Assembly (NCBI GenBank): GCA_030430125.1 | Contig: JAUIGA010000190.1 | Span: forward strand, 1-6,536 | Origin: Chloroflexia bacterium | GTDB taxonomy: Bacteria; Chloroflexota; Chloroflexia; Thermomicrobiales; UBA6265 | Length of the DNA: 6,536 bases | Direction: 5' to 3' | In this document: piece after piece, positions 1 through 6,529 of the stretch | Layout: each line of letters starts with the position of its first letter | How positions within the stretch are numbered: position 1 is the stretch's first letter | Made by a program: the position numbers and the translations under genes | Notes under the pieces: model-generated | What the model was told of the DNA's origin: nothing | The model's input: the letters and a program-made list of their open reading frames with translations, nothing else | The model's database searches: none

Positions 1-2571
1 ACCCCCGGAGAGCTGGGTCGCTGGCTGGCCAAGCTTGATATAACCCAACCCGACATCGTGCAGTGTTGCGAGCTTTCGCCTGATCGCCGGGATGTTCTCG
101 AAGAACACAACCGCCTCTTCGACGGTCATGTTGAGCACATCCGAGATCGATTTGCCCTTGTATGCGATCTCCAGTGCCTCGCGGTTGTAACGCTTGCCCT
201 TGCACACTTCACAGGGCACGAACACATCCGGCAGGAAGTTCATCTCGATCTGGATGATGCCTTCACCCTTGCACGCCTCGCACCTGCCGCCCTTGACGTT
301 GAACGAGAACCGACCCGGCTTGTAGCCACGAGTCTTCGCCTCAGGCATCGAAGCGAACAGCTCCCGGATTGGCGTGAACACGCCCGTGTAGGTCGCGGGG
401 TTGGATCGTGGAGTGCGCCCGATCGGGCTCTGGTCGATATCGATCACCTTGTCGAGATGCTCGATTCCCTCCAGGTCATCGTGCGAGCCGGGCTTGACCT
501 TGGCGTTGTGCAGCTCCTGCGCGAGGCGGCGGTACAGCGTATCGGTGACCAGCGAGCTCTTGCCGGACCCTGACACGCCGGTGATGCAAGTGAATGTGCC
601 GAGCGGAAACTCGACCGTCACGTCGCGAAGATTGTTCTCCCGCGCGCCGACGACCCGCAGCCTGTTTCCGTTTCCAGAGCGGCGCTCCGCCGGGATCTGG
701 ATGCGTCTCGCGCCACTGAGGAATTGGCCGGTGATGGATTCGGGGGCGTGGCGGATAGCATCGATCGAGCCTTCCGCGACCAGTCTCCCGCCGTGCTCAC
801 CGGCGCCGGGGCCGATATCGACGATCCAGTCGGCGGCACGCATAGTGTCCTCATCGTGCTCCACTACCAGCAGCGTGTTGCCGAGATCGCGCAGCCGTTC
901 GAGGGTGCGGATCAATCGATTGTTGTCCCGCTGATGGAGACCGATGCTCGGTTCATCGAGGATGTACAACACCCCCATCAAGCTCGACCCGATCTGTGTA
1001 GCCAACCGAATTCGCTGAGCTTCGCCGCCAGAGAGCGTATTGGCGGCGCGGTCGAGCGAGAGATAGTCCAGTCCTACATCGACGAGAAAGCCGAGTCGCT
1101 CGCGAATCTCCTTCAGGATTTGCCGCGCGATAGTGAATTCACGTACCGTCAGCGGCGCGCTGGAGTCCTCGGCGGGGTCGTCCGCAAGCTCCGTGAACCA
1201 CGAGAGCGCGACCCGGATTGGGAGCGTGGTGAGATCGATGATGGACTTGCCCTGGATCAGGACTGCCAGAATCTCCGGCTTGAGCCGCGCACCTTTGCAC
1301 ACCGGACACGAGACAGCGGTCATGTACCGCTCGATCTCTTCTCGCATGTAGTCCGACTGGGTCTGACCGTAGCGACGCCGGAGATTGGGAATCACCCCCT
1401 CGAACGGAATCTCGTAGGATCGCACCCGGCCGCGCTTCGAGGCGTAGCGCACCTCGATCTTCTCGTTCCCGCTGCCGTGAAGGATGGTATCGACGGCCTC
1501 CCGCGGCAGCTCCTTGACCGGGACGTCCAGGGAAAACCCGTAGTGGTCCGCCGCACCCTTGAACAGTGCGGAGTACCACGTCGAGCTTTCGAACCCGCTG
1601 CGCATCCACGGTACAACCGCCCCTTCGGCGAGGGTAAGGTTGCGATTCGGGATAACGAGATCCGGATCGAACTCCATCTTCGTTCCAAGACCGGTACATT
1701 CCGGGCAGGCGCCGTGTGGCGAATTGAACGAGAAGTTCCGCGGCTCGAGCTCGCCGACGCTGATCCCGCAGACATCGCAGGCGAATCGCTCCGAGAAGGT
1801 CTGTTCCTCGCCATCCACGATCTGAACCTTGGCCATGCCGTCGGACATGCGCAGGGCAGATTCCAGTGAATCGATCAGGCGGATGCGATCGGGGTGACCC
1901 TCGATGTCGACCTGTTCCGGGTTCCCGTGTCGAATGATCAGGCGATCGACAACGACCTCGATGGTGTGCTTTCGAGTCTTCGCGAGTTTGATCTCCTCGT
2001 CGAGGTCCCGGACATCGCCATCGACACGTACCCGGACGAAGCCCTGGCGGCGAATCTCGTCGAGCACCGCGACGTGCTCGCCCTTTCGGTCGCGCACCAC
2101 GGGGCCCAGGATCATCAGGCGGGTGCTGTCAGGCTGGGCGAGAATCTGGTCAGCCATCTGCTGGACTGACTGCTGCGAGATTGGGCGTCCACAATTCGGG
2201 CAGTGCGGATGCCCGATGCGCGCGTAGAGGAGGCGCAGGTAGTCATAGATCTCGGTGACGGTGCCAACCGTGGATCTCGGGTTTCGGGATGTTCCCTTTT
2301 GGTCGATCGAGATCGCCGGCGAGAGCCCGTCAATGTGATCGATGTCGGGCTTCTCCATCTGGCCGAGGAACTGGCGTGCGTATGCCGACAGCGATTCAAC
2401 ATAGCGACGCTGGCCTTCGGCAAAGATGGTGTCGAAGGCCAGCGACGATTTTCCCGACCCCGACAGACCGGTGATGACCACCAGCTTGTCGCGGGGGATA
2501 TCGACATCGATGTTCTTGAGGTTGTGTTCCCGAGCTCCGCGGACACTGATGGAGTCGAGGTGTGGTGCCAT
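1..2571 (-). CDS. uvrA: UvrA, excinuclease ABC subunit A (3' end cut off by the window)
   Basis: UvrA is the cytoplasmic, zinc-containing ABC-type ATPase that scans DNA for bulky lesions as a dimer and loads UvrB in nucleotide excision repair. The 857 residues present show both ATPase halves. First half: Walker A GLSGSGKSS (35-43, K41), zinc cysteines C265/C268/C289/C292, a further CPVC pair (C422/C425), signature LSGGEAQR (513-520), Walker B YILDEPSIGLHQRD (536-549) and the VVEHDEDT switch (569-576). Second half: Walker A GVSGSGKSS (665-673, K671) and zinc cysteines C764/C767/C787/C790. The frame is open to base 1 and stops inside the second signature (TQLSGG), so roughly 90-100 residues with the second Walker B are missing compared with the usual 940-960. 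The ATG at 2571-2569 fits the normal N-terminus, and AAAAGGA lies 7 bases upstream. The gene is divergent from valS. I see no frameshift or lost catalytic residue. Confidence 0.98.
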   Translation of the reverse strand, partial: MAPHLDSISVRGAREHNLKNIDVDIPRDKLVVITGLSGSGKSSLAFDTIFAEGQRRYVESLSAYARQFLGQMEKPDIDHIDGLSPAISIDQKGTSRNPRSTVGTVTEIYDYLRLLYARIGHPHCPNCGRPISQQSVQQMADQILAQPDSTRLMILGPVVRDRKGEHVAVLDEIRRQGFVRVRVDGDVRDLDEEIKLAKTRKHTIEVVVDRLIIRHGNPEQVDIEGHPDRIRLIDSLESALRMSDGMAKVQIVDGEEQTFSERFACDVCGISVGELEPRNFSFNSPHGACPECTGLGTKMEFDPDLVIPNRNLTLAEGAVVPWMRSGFESSTWYSALFKGAADHYGFSLDVPVKELPREAVDTILHGSGNEKIEVRYASKRGRVRSYEIPFEGVIPNLRRRYGQTQSDYMREEIERYMTAVSCPVCKGARLKPEILAVLIQGKSIIDLTTLPIRVALSWFTELADDPAEDSSAPLTVREFTIARQILKEIRERLGFLVDVGLDYLSLDRAANTLSGGEAQRIRLATQIGSSLMGVLYILDEPSIGLHQRDNNRLIRTLERLRDLGNTLLVVEHDEDTMRAADWIVDIGPGAGEHGGRLVAEGSIDAIRHAPESITGQFLSGARRIQIPAERRSGNGNRLRVVGARENNLRDVTVEFPLGTFTCITGVSGSGKSSLVTDTLYRRLAQELHNAKVKPGSHDDLEGIEHLDKVIDIDQSPIGRTPRSNPATYTGVFTPIRELFASMPEAKTRGYKPGRFSFNVKGGRCEACKGEGIIQIEMNFLPDVFVPCEVCKGKRYNREALEIAYKGKSISDVLNMTVEEAVVFFENIPAIRRKLATLHDVGLGYIKLGQPATQLSGG

Positions 2572-2623
2572 GGAAACGTCCTTTTGTGGGCGGCGACGTA
2601 GGCGTCCGCCGGAAAGGACGTCC
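2572..2623 (-). promoter_or_regulatory. uvrA ribosome binding site inside a stable leader hairpin
   Basis: The uvrA Shine-Dalgarno sequence AAAAGGA (2585-2579) ends 7 bases before the ATG. Its bases form the 3' arm of a perfect 9-bp inverted repeat: in the mRNA ACGTCCTTT (2621-2613) pairs with AAAGGACGT (2584-2576), and two G-U pairs can extend it toward the start codon (2622 with 2575, 2623 with 2574). The enclosed loop folds again: GGCG (2610-2607) pairs with CGCC (2592-2589), and GACG (2606-2603) pairs with CGTC (2598-2595) around CCTA. The repeat is seen directly. That it lowers or gates uvrA translation is inference. Confidence 0.65.
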
Positions 2624-2686
2624 GCTGGTGCGGTACCGGCGTCGCGGGATGTCGAGATCGATGCTGGGATCGCATGTACATACAGT

Positions 2687-2700
2687 CGAACAAGTGATCG
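2687..2700. promoter_or_regulatory. Candidate LexA (SOS) box of uvrA
   Basis: CGAACAAGTGATCG matches the Gram-positive LexA consensus CGAACRNRYGTTYC at 12 of 14 positions; the mismatches are A for T at position 11 and G for C at position 14. It lies just downstream of the proposed uvrA start of transcription, where a bound repressor would block initiation or escape. uvrA is a classic SOS gene in many bacteria. The match is seen directly; LexA binding is inferred, and the LexA motif of this organism is unknown to me. Confidence 0.5.
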
Positions 2701-2713
2701 CATCGCACAGCAC

Positions 2714-2741
2714 ATCTTACCATGATCCGGTCGACGCGCCA
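2714..2741 (-). promoter_or_regulatory. Probable uvrA promoter with extended -10
   Basis: On the minus strand TGGTAAGAT (2722-2714) is an extended -10 element: the TG dinucleotide, one base, then TAAGAT, which matches TATAAT at 4 of 6 positions. No good -35 hexamer sits at the right spacing; TGGCGC (2741-2736, 16-base spacer) is weak, as is common for extended -10 promoters. Transcription would start near 2707, giving a uvrA leader of about 135 bases that contains the SOS-like box and the hairpin over the ribosome binding site. Confidence 0.5.
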
Positions 2742-2748
2742 CCGTCTG

Positions 2749-2768
2749 TGGTGTCAATTGACGCACCA
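2749..2768. repeat. Imperfect palindrome between the divergent promoters
   Basis: TGGTG (2749-2753) and CACCA (2764-2768) flank the perfect 8-base palindrome TCAATTGA (2754-2761), with an extra CG at 2762-2763 making the arms asymmetric. It lies upstream of both the uvrA and valS promoters. It could be a regulator's operator or chance. TTGACG (plus strand) and TTGACA (minus strand) inside it resemble -35 boxes, but neither has a matching -10 at normal spacing. Confidence 0.35.
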
Positions 2769-2785
2769 CCTGGCCTATCCCGGAG

Positions 2786-2815
2786 TTGCATTTGGGTCCT
2801 GATTCGCGGGATACT
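2786..2815 (+). promoter_or_regulatory. Probable promoter of the T-box/valS transcript
   Basis: TTGCAT (2786-2791) and GATACT (2810-2815) are separated by 18 bases and match the sigma-70-type -35 (3 of 6, including the TTG) and -10 (4 of 6). Transcription would begin near 2822, immediately before the first pairing strand of the T-box Stem I (2823). This placement relative to the leader is the main reason for the call, because the hexamers alone are only moderate. Confidence 0.5.
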
Positions 2816-2822
2816 ACGTCAA

Positions 2823-3062
2823 GTGTCGGCGATCGGGAGTGGATGTGCGTGTGTCTCCCGGCCAGCGAGTCGATGGAACCGGTGAGACCGTCGACGTGGA
2901 GCTTGCGCATCCTGTCGCCCGTGAGACATCCGGTCGAAGCCAGCAGGTGGAGGCCGGAACGGAAGCGCCCGTTATCGCGTGACGAGTGCGGCAGCACAAG
3001 CTGCCGAAGCGAGGTGGTACCGCGGGTCAACCCGTCCTGGCAGCAGGACGGGATTGTTGTTT
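2823..3062 (+). promoter_or_regulatory. T-box riboswitch sensing tRNA-Val, upstream of valS
   Basis: This is a cis-acting leader in which uncharged tRNA binds and prevents early termination. Stem I can be drawn in full: GTGTC (2823-2827) with GACAT (2925-2929), a GGCGAT/TGA internal loop resembling the usual kink-turn, CGGG (2834-2837) with CCCG (2918-2921), and GGATGTGC (2841-2848) with GCGCATCC (2905-2912). Above these are CCA (2862-2864) with TGG (2897-2899), a GCGA bulge (AG-bulge-like), and GTCGATGG (2869-2876) with CCGTCGAC (2888-2895). The specifier loop TGTCG (2913-2917) presents GTC (2914-2916), a valine codon. Later elements are a possible Stem II pseudoknot region (2930-2980) and a 7-bp hairpin CGGCAGC/GCTGCCG (2989-3006). 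The T-box core AGGTGGTACCGCGG is at 3012-3025. In the antiterminator AGG (3012-3014) pairs with CCT (3036-3038) and GCGGG (3022-3026) with CCCGT (3031-3035), leaving bulge TGGTACC. TGGT can pair with an ACCA tRNA end, as expected for tRNA-Val. The family assignment is very secure; the specifier is likely. Confidence 0.95.
3031..3062 (+). terminator. Regulated intrinsic terminator of the T-box leader
   Basis: CCCGTCCT (3031-3038) pairs with AGGACGGG (3045-3052) in a perfect 8-bp stem with loop GGCAGC, followed by the T-rich tract ATTGTTGTTT (3053-3062). The 5' arm is the same segment that closes the antiterminator, so the two structures exclude each other. This is the transcriptional-attenuation form of T-box, not the translational form described for actinobacterial ileS leaders. 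Confidence 0.88.
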
Positions 3063-3119
3063 GGAAATGAGCTCGATGAAGGTGCCGCGACATCTGCCGG
3101 CAACACCTGGACAGGCAGG

Positions 3120-3138
3120 GGCGATCGCCACGATCGCC
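3120..3138 (+). repeat. Perfect hairpin just upstream of the valS ribosome binding site
   Basis: GGCGATCG (3120-3127) and CGATCGCC (3131-3138) form a perfect 8-bp inverted repeat around CCA. It ends 3 bases before GGAG (3142-3145), the Shine-Dalgarno sequence of valS, and lies about 57 bases beyond the T-box terminator. It leaves the ribosome binding site free, so it may protect the 5' end of the mRNA or keep that site unpaired. No T-run follows, so it is not a terminator. Function unknown. Confidence 0.55.
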
Positions 3139-3152
3139 TGTGGAGACGACGA

Positions 3153-5843
3153 ATGAGTGCAACCGGAATGTCCCCGGCCGTGTTCGAGGCCGGGGAGCTC
3201 GCGAAGAGCTACGATCCCGCGTCGATCGAACGGGGTCTCTACGATTGGTGGGACGGTCAGGGTTACTTTCAGCCCGAGGATGAGAACGGAAACGACCCGT
3301 TTGTGGTCGTGATGCCGCCACCCAACATGACCGGCGTCCTCCACGTCGGGCACGCGCTCTTCGTCGCGCTCGAAGACATCATGATCCGCTACAACCGGAT
3401 GAAGGGGCGACCCGCCCTCTGGATTCCTGGCGCCGACCACGCCGGCATCGCCGGACAGCTGGTCGTAGTGCGGATGTTGGCTGAAGAAGGCATCAGCCGG
3501 CACGATCTCGGCCGCGAGAAGTTCCTGGAGCGAGTCTGGGAATACATGGACGCCCTGCGGCCGCGCATTCGCGAGCAGATGAAAGCGCTCGGCGCTTCGG
3601 CCGACTGGACGCGGTTCGCCTTCACCATGGACCCGGGCCCGGCCCGGGCGGTTCGCCACGTCTTCAAGCACCTGTACGACAAGGGGTTGATCTATCGGGG
3701 GGAGCGCATCATTTCGTGGTGCCCCAACGATCGCACCGCCCTGTCCGACCTAGAAGTGGTGCACAAGGATCAACAGTCATCGCTGTGGAGTATTGCCTAT
3801 CCGGTCGACGGTTCGGACGAGCGAATCGTCGTCGCGACGACGCGGCCGGAGACGATGCTTGCCGATACCGGAGTCGCGGTGCATCCGGACGACGAACGCT
3901 ATCGGCACCTCGTGGGCAAGCAGGTGCGCCTGCCGCTGATGGACCGGCTGATCCCGATCGTCGCCGACGAGCATGTTGACATGACGTTTGGCACCGGCGC
4001 GCTGAAGGTCACTCCAGGTCACGATCCGAACGACTTCGAGATCGCCCAGCGGACCGGACTGCCGGCTCTTGTTGTCATGAACGAAGACGGCACCCTCAAC
4101 GCCGAGACCGGGGATTTCACCGGCCTGTCGATGAAGGAGGGCCGCAAGGCGGTCGTCGCCCGGCTGGAGGCCGAAGGGTATCTGGTCGGGATCGAGCCCC
4201 ACGAGCACAGTGTCGGCACCTGTGACCGCTGTGGGGCGCTGGTCGAGCCGATGCTCAGCAAGCAGTGGTTCGTGGAGATGGCTCCCCTGGCCAAGCCGGC
4301 GCTCGATGCCGCCTACAATGGCGACGTCACGTTCGTCCCGGATCGTTACAAGGGTGTCTACACGAACTGGTTGGAGAACATCCACGACTGGTGCATCTCT
4401 CGCCAGCTTTGGTGGGGGCATCAGATTCCGATCTGGTACTGCGACGAGTGTGGCGAGATCCACGCCACGGTCGAGGAGTCGCTCGATGCCTGTCCGGCGT
4501 GTGGCGGATCGGTCCATCAGGACCCGGATGTCCTCGATACGTGGTTCTCCTCCGGTCTGTGGCCGTTCTCGACACTCGGCTGGCCCGATGAGAGCGAGGA
4601 ACTCAAACGCTTCTACCCCGGTGATGTATTGGAAACCGGGTACGAGATCATCTTCATCTGGGTGGCGAGGATGATCTTCTTCGGCATCGAAATGATGGGC
4701 GAGGTGCCGTTCCACACCGTCTATCTTCACGGTATCGTGCGGGACGACGACGGCGCGAAGATGAGCAAGACCAAGGGGAATGTGCTCGATCCCCTGGAGC
4801 TCTCCGCAGAGTACGGCGCGGATGCGCTTCGCTACACCCTGGTGACGCAGGCTTCCCCTGGCAACGATAGCCGTGTGAGCCTTCAGAAGGTGGAGGCGAG
4901 CCGCAACTTTGGCAACAAGCTGTGGAACATCACGCGCTTTGCCCTGCGAGGAATCGATGCCGACGCCATCGAGGTGGGGATCGACGGTCCGACCAGGCCG
5001 ACCGAAGGCCTGCACTTGATCGATCGGTGGATACTGAGCCGGCTGGACGCCGTGACCGATGGGGTCACCGGGCTCCTGGACCGTCATCTGTATGGGGAGG
5101 CTGGCCGGCAGGTGTCGGACTTCCTGTGGAGCGAGGTGGCGGACTGGTACGTCGAGGCGGCCAAGGTTCGCCTGCGGGATGGCGGTGACGGTGCGCGCAC
5201 GGTCGGCGCCGTGATCGCGCATGTGCTGGAGCGGAGCCTCAGGTTGCTGCACCCATATATGCCATTCATCACCGAAGCGCTTTGGCAGCAGCTTCCGCAT
5301 CAAGGTGACTCCATCATGGTGGCCCCGTGGCCAACGTCCCAGCCCCGGGATCTCCAGGCGGAGAAGCAGGTGTCGCAAATGATGGAGCTGGTGCGAGGCA
5401 TTCGGAATGCCCGGACCGAATCCGGCGTCGAGCCGGCACGGTGGATCTCGGCGACGGTGTACTCCGACGAGCACGCCGGCGCGTTCGAGGAGATGCGCGG
5501 GGAAATCGGGTTCCTGGCCCGGGTAGCCGACGATCAGCTCTCCATCCAGGGCGGCAAGCCGGGCCAGTCCAGCCAGGCGATCATGGTGGTTGCCGGAGAT
5601 GCCATCGCCACGCTGCCGCTCAGGGATCTCGTCGATCTCGACGTTGAGCGCGCGCGCCTGGCGAAAGAGCTGGATGAGGCGCGCGGAGAAATGGGGCGTG
5701 CCGAAGGGCAACTCTCCAACGAGGCGTTCGTGTCGCGGGCACCGGAGCATGTGGTCCAGGCGCAGCGCGACCGACTTGAGCGGGCGAAGGAGCAGGTGGC
5801 GGTCATCGAACAGCGGCTTGCCTCGCTAGACCATGGGGCCTGA
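3153..5843 (+). CDS. valS: Valyl-tRNA synthetase (ValRS)
   Basis: This class I synthetase joins valine to tRNA-Val in the cytoplasm and hydrolyses mischarged threonyl-tRNA-Val. The 896 residues match the family's usual 850-950. In order: MPPPNMTGVLHVGHAL with the HIGH-type motif HVGH (64-67); GADHAGIAGQ (93-102); the editing domain with TTRPETMLADTG (229-240) and GTGALKVTPGHDPNDFE (280-296); cysteine pairs C357/C360, C430/C433 and C447/C450 that may bind zinc; WCISRQLWWGHQIP (413-426); LDTWFSSGLWPFSTLGWP (461-478); KMSKT (536-540); the anticodon-binding helical domain (about 620-770); and a C-terminal coiled coil (about 825-891) with FVSRAPEHVV. The frame stays open to 2979, but that extension overlaps the T-box and terminator. 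The ATG at 3153 follows GGAG by 7 bases and gives a normal N-terminus; the ATG at 3168 is a possible second start. The gene is controlled by the valine T-box upstream and overlaps the next gene by 11 bases. Confidence 0.98.
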   Translation: MSATGMSPAVFEAGELAKSYDPASIERGLYDWWDGQGYFQPEDENGNDPFVVVMPPPNMTGVLHVGHALFVALEDIMIRYNRMKGRPALWIPGADHAGIAGQLVVVRMLAEEGISRHDLGREKFLERVWEYMDALRPRIREQMKALGASADWTRFAFTMDPGPARAVRHVFKHLYDKGLIYRGERIISWCPNDRTALSDLEVVHKDQQSSLWSIAYPVDGSDERIVVATTRPETMLADTGVAVHPDDERYRHLVGKQVRLPLMDRLIPIVADEHVDMTFGTGALKVTPGHDPNDFEIAQRTGLPALVVMNEDGTLNAETGDFTGLSMKEGRKAVVARLEAEGYLVGIEPHEHSVGTCDRCGALVEPMLSKQWFVEMAPLAKPALDAAYNGDVTFVPDRYKGVYTNWLENIHDWCISRQLWWGHQIPIWYCDECGEIHATVEESLDACPACGGSVHQDPDVLDTWFSSGLWPFSTLGWPDESEELKRFYPGDVLETGYEIIFIWVARMIFFGIEMMGEVPFHTVYLHGIVRDDDGAKMSKTKGNVLDPLELSAEYGADALRYTLVTQASPGNDSRVSLQKVEASRNFGNKLWNITRFALRGIDADAIEVGIDGPTRPTEGLHLIDRWILSRLDAVTDGVTGLLDRHLYGEAGRQVSDFLWSEVADWYVEAAKVRLRDGGDGARTVGAVIAHVLERSLRLLHPYMPFITEALWQQLPHQGDSIMVAPWPTSQPRDLQAEKQVSQMMELVRGIRNARTESGVEPARWISATVYSDEHAGAFEEMRGEIGFLARVADDQLSIQGGKPGQSSQAIMVVAGDAIATLPLRDLVDLDVERARLAKELDEARGEMGRAEGQLSNEAFVSRAPEHVVQAQRDRLERAKEQVAVIEQRLASLDHGA

Positions 5844-6483
5844 GCGGATCGTCGATCTCGCGTGGTTTGCTCGACACCCGGTCGAAGTCGCCTGGGATCT
5901 CATCGGGTGTGTGCTGTGCGTAACGCGAAACGGTGACAATCTCGCGGGCAGGATTGTCGAGACCGAAGCGTACGCGGGACCGGCCGACCCGGCGTCGCAC
6001 GCGAGCAGGCTGCAGCGCGCACGTGGTGTGATGGCTGGGTCACCGGGGACGGTGTATGTGTATCGTTCCTACGGAATTCACACCATCATGAATGTGGTGG
6101 CGCACCTGCCGGGGGCGTCCGGCGCCGTCCTTCTGCGGGGACTTGAGCCGATCCACGGGATCGAAGCGATGCGGGCGCGCCGTTCCGGTGTCGACGATGG
6201 CAACATAGGCTCCGGCCCAGGCCGTATCGGTCAGGCGCTGGGGATACGTCTGGAGGATACCGGTATCGACGTACGCACCTCGCAGCAGTTTGCCCTGGTT
6301 CAGGGTGAGGCGAACGCGCCCATCCTCTCCAGTCCGCGGATCGGGATCAGTCGAGCGAAAGCGGTTCGCTGGCGATTCTTCGAGGCGGCAAACTGCCACG
6401 TATCACGCGACCGTCGGGGCGACGTCGTCGACCGAGCGGATGTGTATTGTCTCATACCTCCGCCAGGAACCGAGATCACGTGA
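5833..6483 (+). CDS. mpg: 3-methyladenine (alkyladenine) DNA glycosylase, AAG/MPG family
   Basis: This enzyme removes alkylated and deaminated purines from DNA by cutting the glycosidic bond, the first step of base-excision repair. The 216 residues are close to the usual bacterial length (about 190-220). Matches to human AAG by motif: RIVETEAY (40-47) gives the catalytic Glu as E45 (human E125) and Y47 (Y127); H56 (H136); YVYRSYGIH (75-83) gives Y77 (Y159) and the intercalating Y80 (Y162); N87 (N169); LLRGLEP (100-106) gives R102 (R182). SGPGRIGQALGI (127-138) and PRIGISRAKAVRWRFF (168-183) are further family blocks. The common TPRN segment before the PG turn is replaced by LQRARGVMAGSPG (60-72), 2 residues shorter than the human segment. 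An in-frame TAG at 5827-5829 makes ATG 5833 the first possible ATG. It overlaps the valS end by 11 bases and has no Shine-Dalgarno sequence, so translation is probably coupled to valS. Confidence 0.94.
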   Translation: MGPERIVDLAWFARHPVEVAWDLIGCVLCVTRNGDNLAGRIVETEAYAGPADPASHASRLQRARGVMAGSPGTVYVYRSYGIHTIMNVVAHLPGASGAVLLRGLEPIHGIEAMRARRSGVDDGNIGSGPGRIGQALGIRLEDTGIDVRTSQQFALVQGEANAPILSSPRIGISRAKAVRWRFFEAANCHVSRDRRGDVVDRADVYCLIPPPGTEIT

Positions 6484-6529
6484 TTCGCCTATGCTCGTCC
6501 CGAGTGCCGGCTAGCGAGGTGGACCGACG

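Noticed and set aside
724..1869. A 381-codon open frame on the plus strand opposite uvrA
   Set aside because: Shadow of the uvrA coding sequence; the minus strand encodes the UvrA zinc, signature and Walker B motifs here without interruption.
2115..2723. A 202-codon minus-strand frame over the uvrA start and leader
   Set aside because: Out of frame with uvrA across its conserved N-terminus, low-complexity Ser/Arg-rich product, no ribosome binding site seen.
2758..2786. TTGACG as the -35 of the valS promoter
   Set aside because: No -10-like hexamer lies 16-19 bases downstream; TATCCC is only 12 bases away. The TTGCAT/GATACT pair fits the T-box start better.
2562..2885. A plus-strand small gene of 107 codons in the intergenic region
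   Set aside because: It overlaps the uvrA leader hairpin, both promoters and T-box Stem I, and its product has no recognisable features.
2979..3152. An N-terminal extension of ValRS by 58 residues
   Set aside because: The extension would be translated from the T-box and terminator hairpins and has no family similarity; a good Shine-Dalgarno sequence precedes the ATG at 3153.
3777..5750. A 657-codon open frame on the minus strand opposite valS
   Set aside because: It is the antisense shadow of a GC-rich gene: its protein shows no recognisable domain, and valS on the other strand has full family motifs throughout.
6490..6504. A terminator or promoter after the glycosylase gene
   Set aside because: CTCG/CGAG (6494-6497, 6501-6504) is only a 4-bp stem with no T-run, and TATGCT (6490-6495) has no -35 partner.
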